64,000 nucleotides of DNA from Bryobacterales bacterium (GTDB lineage Bacteria; Acidobacteriota; Terriglobia; Bryobacterales; Bryobacteraceae): assembly GCA_016721425.1 (NCBI GenBank), contig JADKID010000011.1, positions 1-64,000 on the forward strand. Reading direction: 5' to 3'. The translations under genes were made by a program, and so were the position numbers. How positions within the stretch are numbered: position 1 is the stretch's first letter; every line of letters starts with the position of its first letter. The notes beneath the pieces are model-generated. The model searched no databases. It saw nothing but the letters and a program-made list of their open reading frames with translations, and had not been told where the DNA came from. Of the stretch, positions 62,331 through 64,000 are shown one piece after another.

Positions 62331-64000
62331 TCAGCGCTGATTCTGCTTGAGAATCTTCTTGCGCAGGCGGATCGACTTGGGTGTCACTTCCACCCACTCG
62401 TCGTCGTTGATGAACTCGATGGCCTGCTCGAGGTTGAGCAGCCGCGGCGGCACCAGGCGGATGGCTTCATCGGCGCTGGACGCCCGCATGTTGGTCAGCT
62501 TCTTCTCTTTGACGATGTTCACGTTGAGGTCATCCCAGCGGGCGTTCTCGCCCACCAGCATGCCCTCGTAGACTTCGGTGCCGGGCTCGACGAACATCTC
62601 GCCGCGCTCCTGCAGATTGAAGATCGCATAGCCCGTTGTCTTGCCGGCGCGATCGGAAATCAATGCACCGGTGGTGCGCATCGGGATGTCGCCCTGCCAT
62701 TCCACGTAGCCCTGGAAGAGCGAGTTGAGGATGCCGGTGCCGCGCGTATCGGTCATCATCTCGCCGCGCAGGCCGATGAGGCCGCGCGAGGGGATCAGGA
62801 ACTCCAGGCGCACGCGGCCGGAGCCGTGGTTGACCATCTTGGCCATCTTGCCCTTGCGCATGCCCATCTTTTCGATGACCACGCCCACGTAGGCTTCCGG
62901 CACGTCCACCAGCAGCAGTTCCTGCGGCTCCATCACCTTGCCGTCGTCGTTGCGGGTGAGGATCTGCGGCTTGCCCACCATCAGCTCGAAGCCTTCGCGG
63001 CGCATCATCTCAATGAGGATGGCCAGTTGCAGCTCGCCGCGGCCCATGACGAGGAAGGCGTCCGGTCCGCCGGCCTCTTCCACCTTGAGCGAAACGTTGG
63101 TGAGCAGTTCTTTATCCAGCCGGTCGCGCAGGTTGCGCGAGGTCACCCACTGGCCTTCGCGGCCGGCGAAGGGGGAGGTGTTGATGGTGAAGACCATGCC
63201 GATGGTGGGCTCGTCGATCTGGATCTTCGGCATCGCCTTCGGCGTTAGCGGGTTGCTCACCGTCTCGCCGATGGTGATGCCCTCCACGCCGGCGATGGCC
63301 AGAATGTCGCCGGGGCCGGCGATGGTCTCATCCACGCGCTTGAGCCCCTCGAACGTGTACATGCGCGTGATTTTGGTGAGGTGCACCTGGCCGTCCAGAC
63401 GGCAGACGCTGACCTCATCACCCAGCCGCAGCGTGCCGTTGAAGACACGCCCGATGGCGATGCGGCCCAGGTAATCGGAGTAGTCCAGGTTGCCCACCTG
63501 GAACTGGAGAATATCCTCGGGATCGCCGACGGGCGGGGGGATGTGCTTGACGATGGCCTCGAAGAGCGGCTCCAGCGTGGTGGAGGGGTCTTCCAGGGTG
63601 GCCTTGGCGATGCCGTCGCGGGCGATGGTGTAGATGATGGGGAAATCGAGCTGGTCTTCGGCGGCGTCGAGGTCGATGAAGAGGTCGAAAACCTCATTCA
63701 GCACTTCCTGGATGCGCGAATCCGGGCGATCGATCTTGTTGATGACCACGATGGGCGTCAGGCCCAGTTCCAGGGCCTTGGAGAGCACGTAGCGGGTCTG
63801 GGGGAGCGGACCCTCGCTGGCGTCCACCAGCAGCATGACGCCGTCCACCAGCTTCAGGGCGCGCTCCACCTCGCCGCCGAAGTCGGCGTGGCCGGGTGTA
63901 TCAACGATGTTGATCTTGACGCCGTGATAGCGGACGCCGGTGGTCTTGGCGAGAATGGTGATACCGCGTTCGCGCTCCAGGTCATTGGAGTCCATGACGC
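62331..64000 (-). CDS. typA: GTP-binding translation factor TypA/BipA (partial)
   Basis: Reading leftwards, the visible part covers about 555 residues; the first 40 or so, including the P-loop, are beyond the right edge. MDSNDLERERGITILAK is the switch I region, VDTPGHADFGGEVERALKLVDGV is G3, and VVINKIDRPDSRIQEVLNEV is G4. Domain II includes GRIAIGRVFNGTLRLGDEV. The C-terminal EF-G-like and BipA-specific domains carry FLIPSRGLIGLRGEMMTDTRGTGILNSLF and TPKSIRLRKKIL. It is a ribosome-associated GTPase that aids 50S assembly and stress growth. Confidence 0.96.
   Translation of the reverse strand, partial: VMDSNDLERERGITILAKTTGVRYHGVKINIVDTPGHADFGGEVERALKLVDGVMLLVDASEGPLPQTRYVLSKALELGLTPIVVINKIDRPDSRIQEVLNEVFDLFIDLDAAEDQLDFPIIYTIARDGIAKATLEDPSTTLEPLFEAIVKHIPPPVGDPEDILQFQVGNLDYSDYLGRIAIGRVFNGTLRLGDEVSVCRLDGQVHLTKITRMYTFEGLKRVDETIAGPGDILAIAGVEGITIGETVSNPLTPKAMPKIQIDEPTIGMVFTINTSPFAGREGQWVTSRNLRDRLDKELLTNVSLKVEEAGGPDAFLVMGRGELQLAILIEMMRREGFELMVGKPQILTRNDDGKVMEPQELLLVDVPEAYVGVVIEKMGMRKGKMAKMVNHGSGRVRLEFLIPSRGLIGLRGEMMTDTRGTGILNSLFQGYVEWQGDIPMRTTGALISDRAGKTTGYAIFNLQERGEMFVEPGTEVYEGMLVGENARWDDLNVNIVKEKKLTNMRASSADEAIRLVPPRLLNLEQAIEFINDDEWVEVTPKSIRLRKKILKQNQR

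Overview
The window is GC-rich bacterial chromosome with no phage, IS element, CRISPR array or rRNA/tRNA gene that I could recognise. The gene set points to an acidobacterium of the Solibacter/Bryobacter type (inference from gene content, not from a marker phylogeny). It has several Gfo/Idh/MocA oxidoreductases, some with Tat-like signals, and two Oar/TonB-type outer-membrane receptors. It also has an ArsR-AHSA1-DUF1801 module, a YtrA-type GntR regulator with a slipin, BshC (bacillithiol), small multihaem cytochromes and several TPR proteins.

Layout. 1-1600: the 3' end of an oxidoreductase gene, then a two-gene membrane-protein/winged-helix operon, then a decayed second copy of the same oxidoreductase tail. 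1673-3515 (minus): DUF1801, AHSA1 and ArsR genes behind a perfect palindromic operator, then a redoxin. 3533-6281 (plus): overlapping genes for a sorbosone-dehydrogenase-like protein, a seven-haem cytochrome and an FG-GAP protein. 6266-8996: a cupin gene and an RmlA/RmlC/RmlB-like dTDP-sugar operon. 9094-10368: an unknown gene and a RelE-type toxin-antitoxin pair whose toxin is frameshifted. 10882-20795, mostly minus: a PatZ-like CoA-ligase/acetyltransferase, a frameshifted BNR-repeat protein, a mutarotase-like protein, recA, and a slipin/small membrane protein/GntR operon.

20865-28450 (mostly plus): aminotransferase, oxidoreductase, HhH protein, YbaK, then a sugar nucleotidyltransferase overlapping an 1108-residue GHMP-kinase/UDPGP-type fusion. 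28423-31369 (minus): methyltransferase, HpcH/HpaI aldolase, bshC. 31418-37426 (plus): cyaY, hemW, a HAD phosphatase, ltaE, a STAS protein and a TonB receptor. 37448-43053 (minus): MFS transporter, PafA-like phosphatase, DUF4920, five-haem cytochrome and a large TPR protein. 43169-53896 (plus): miaA, a small secreted protein, a TPR lipoprotein-like protein, an Oar-like receptor, then nadA-moaA, two tandem GT39-like membrane glycosyltransferases and an Smr protein. 53865-64000: a small membrane protein, alpha/beta hydrolase and TPR operon (minus), an ECF sigma factor (plus), two Tat-type oxidoreductases (minus), orphan hicB, a CopG/PIN toxin-antitoxin pair and typA running off the right edge.

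Two patterns run across genes. First, the plus strand is C-rich left of about 20.8 kb and tends to be G-rich right of it, largely regardless of gene direction; this is an origin-like or inversion-like skew switch. Second, many genes have a TANNNT-type -10 box only 5-9 nt before the start codon, suggesting frequent leaderless transcripts. The most unusual protein is the kinase/pyrophosphorylase fusion at 25124-28450, whose domain order is the reverse of the known Bacteroides FKP enzyme.
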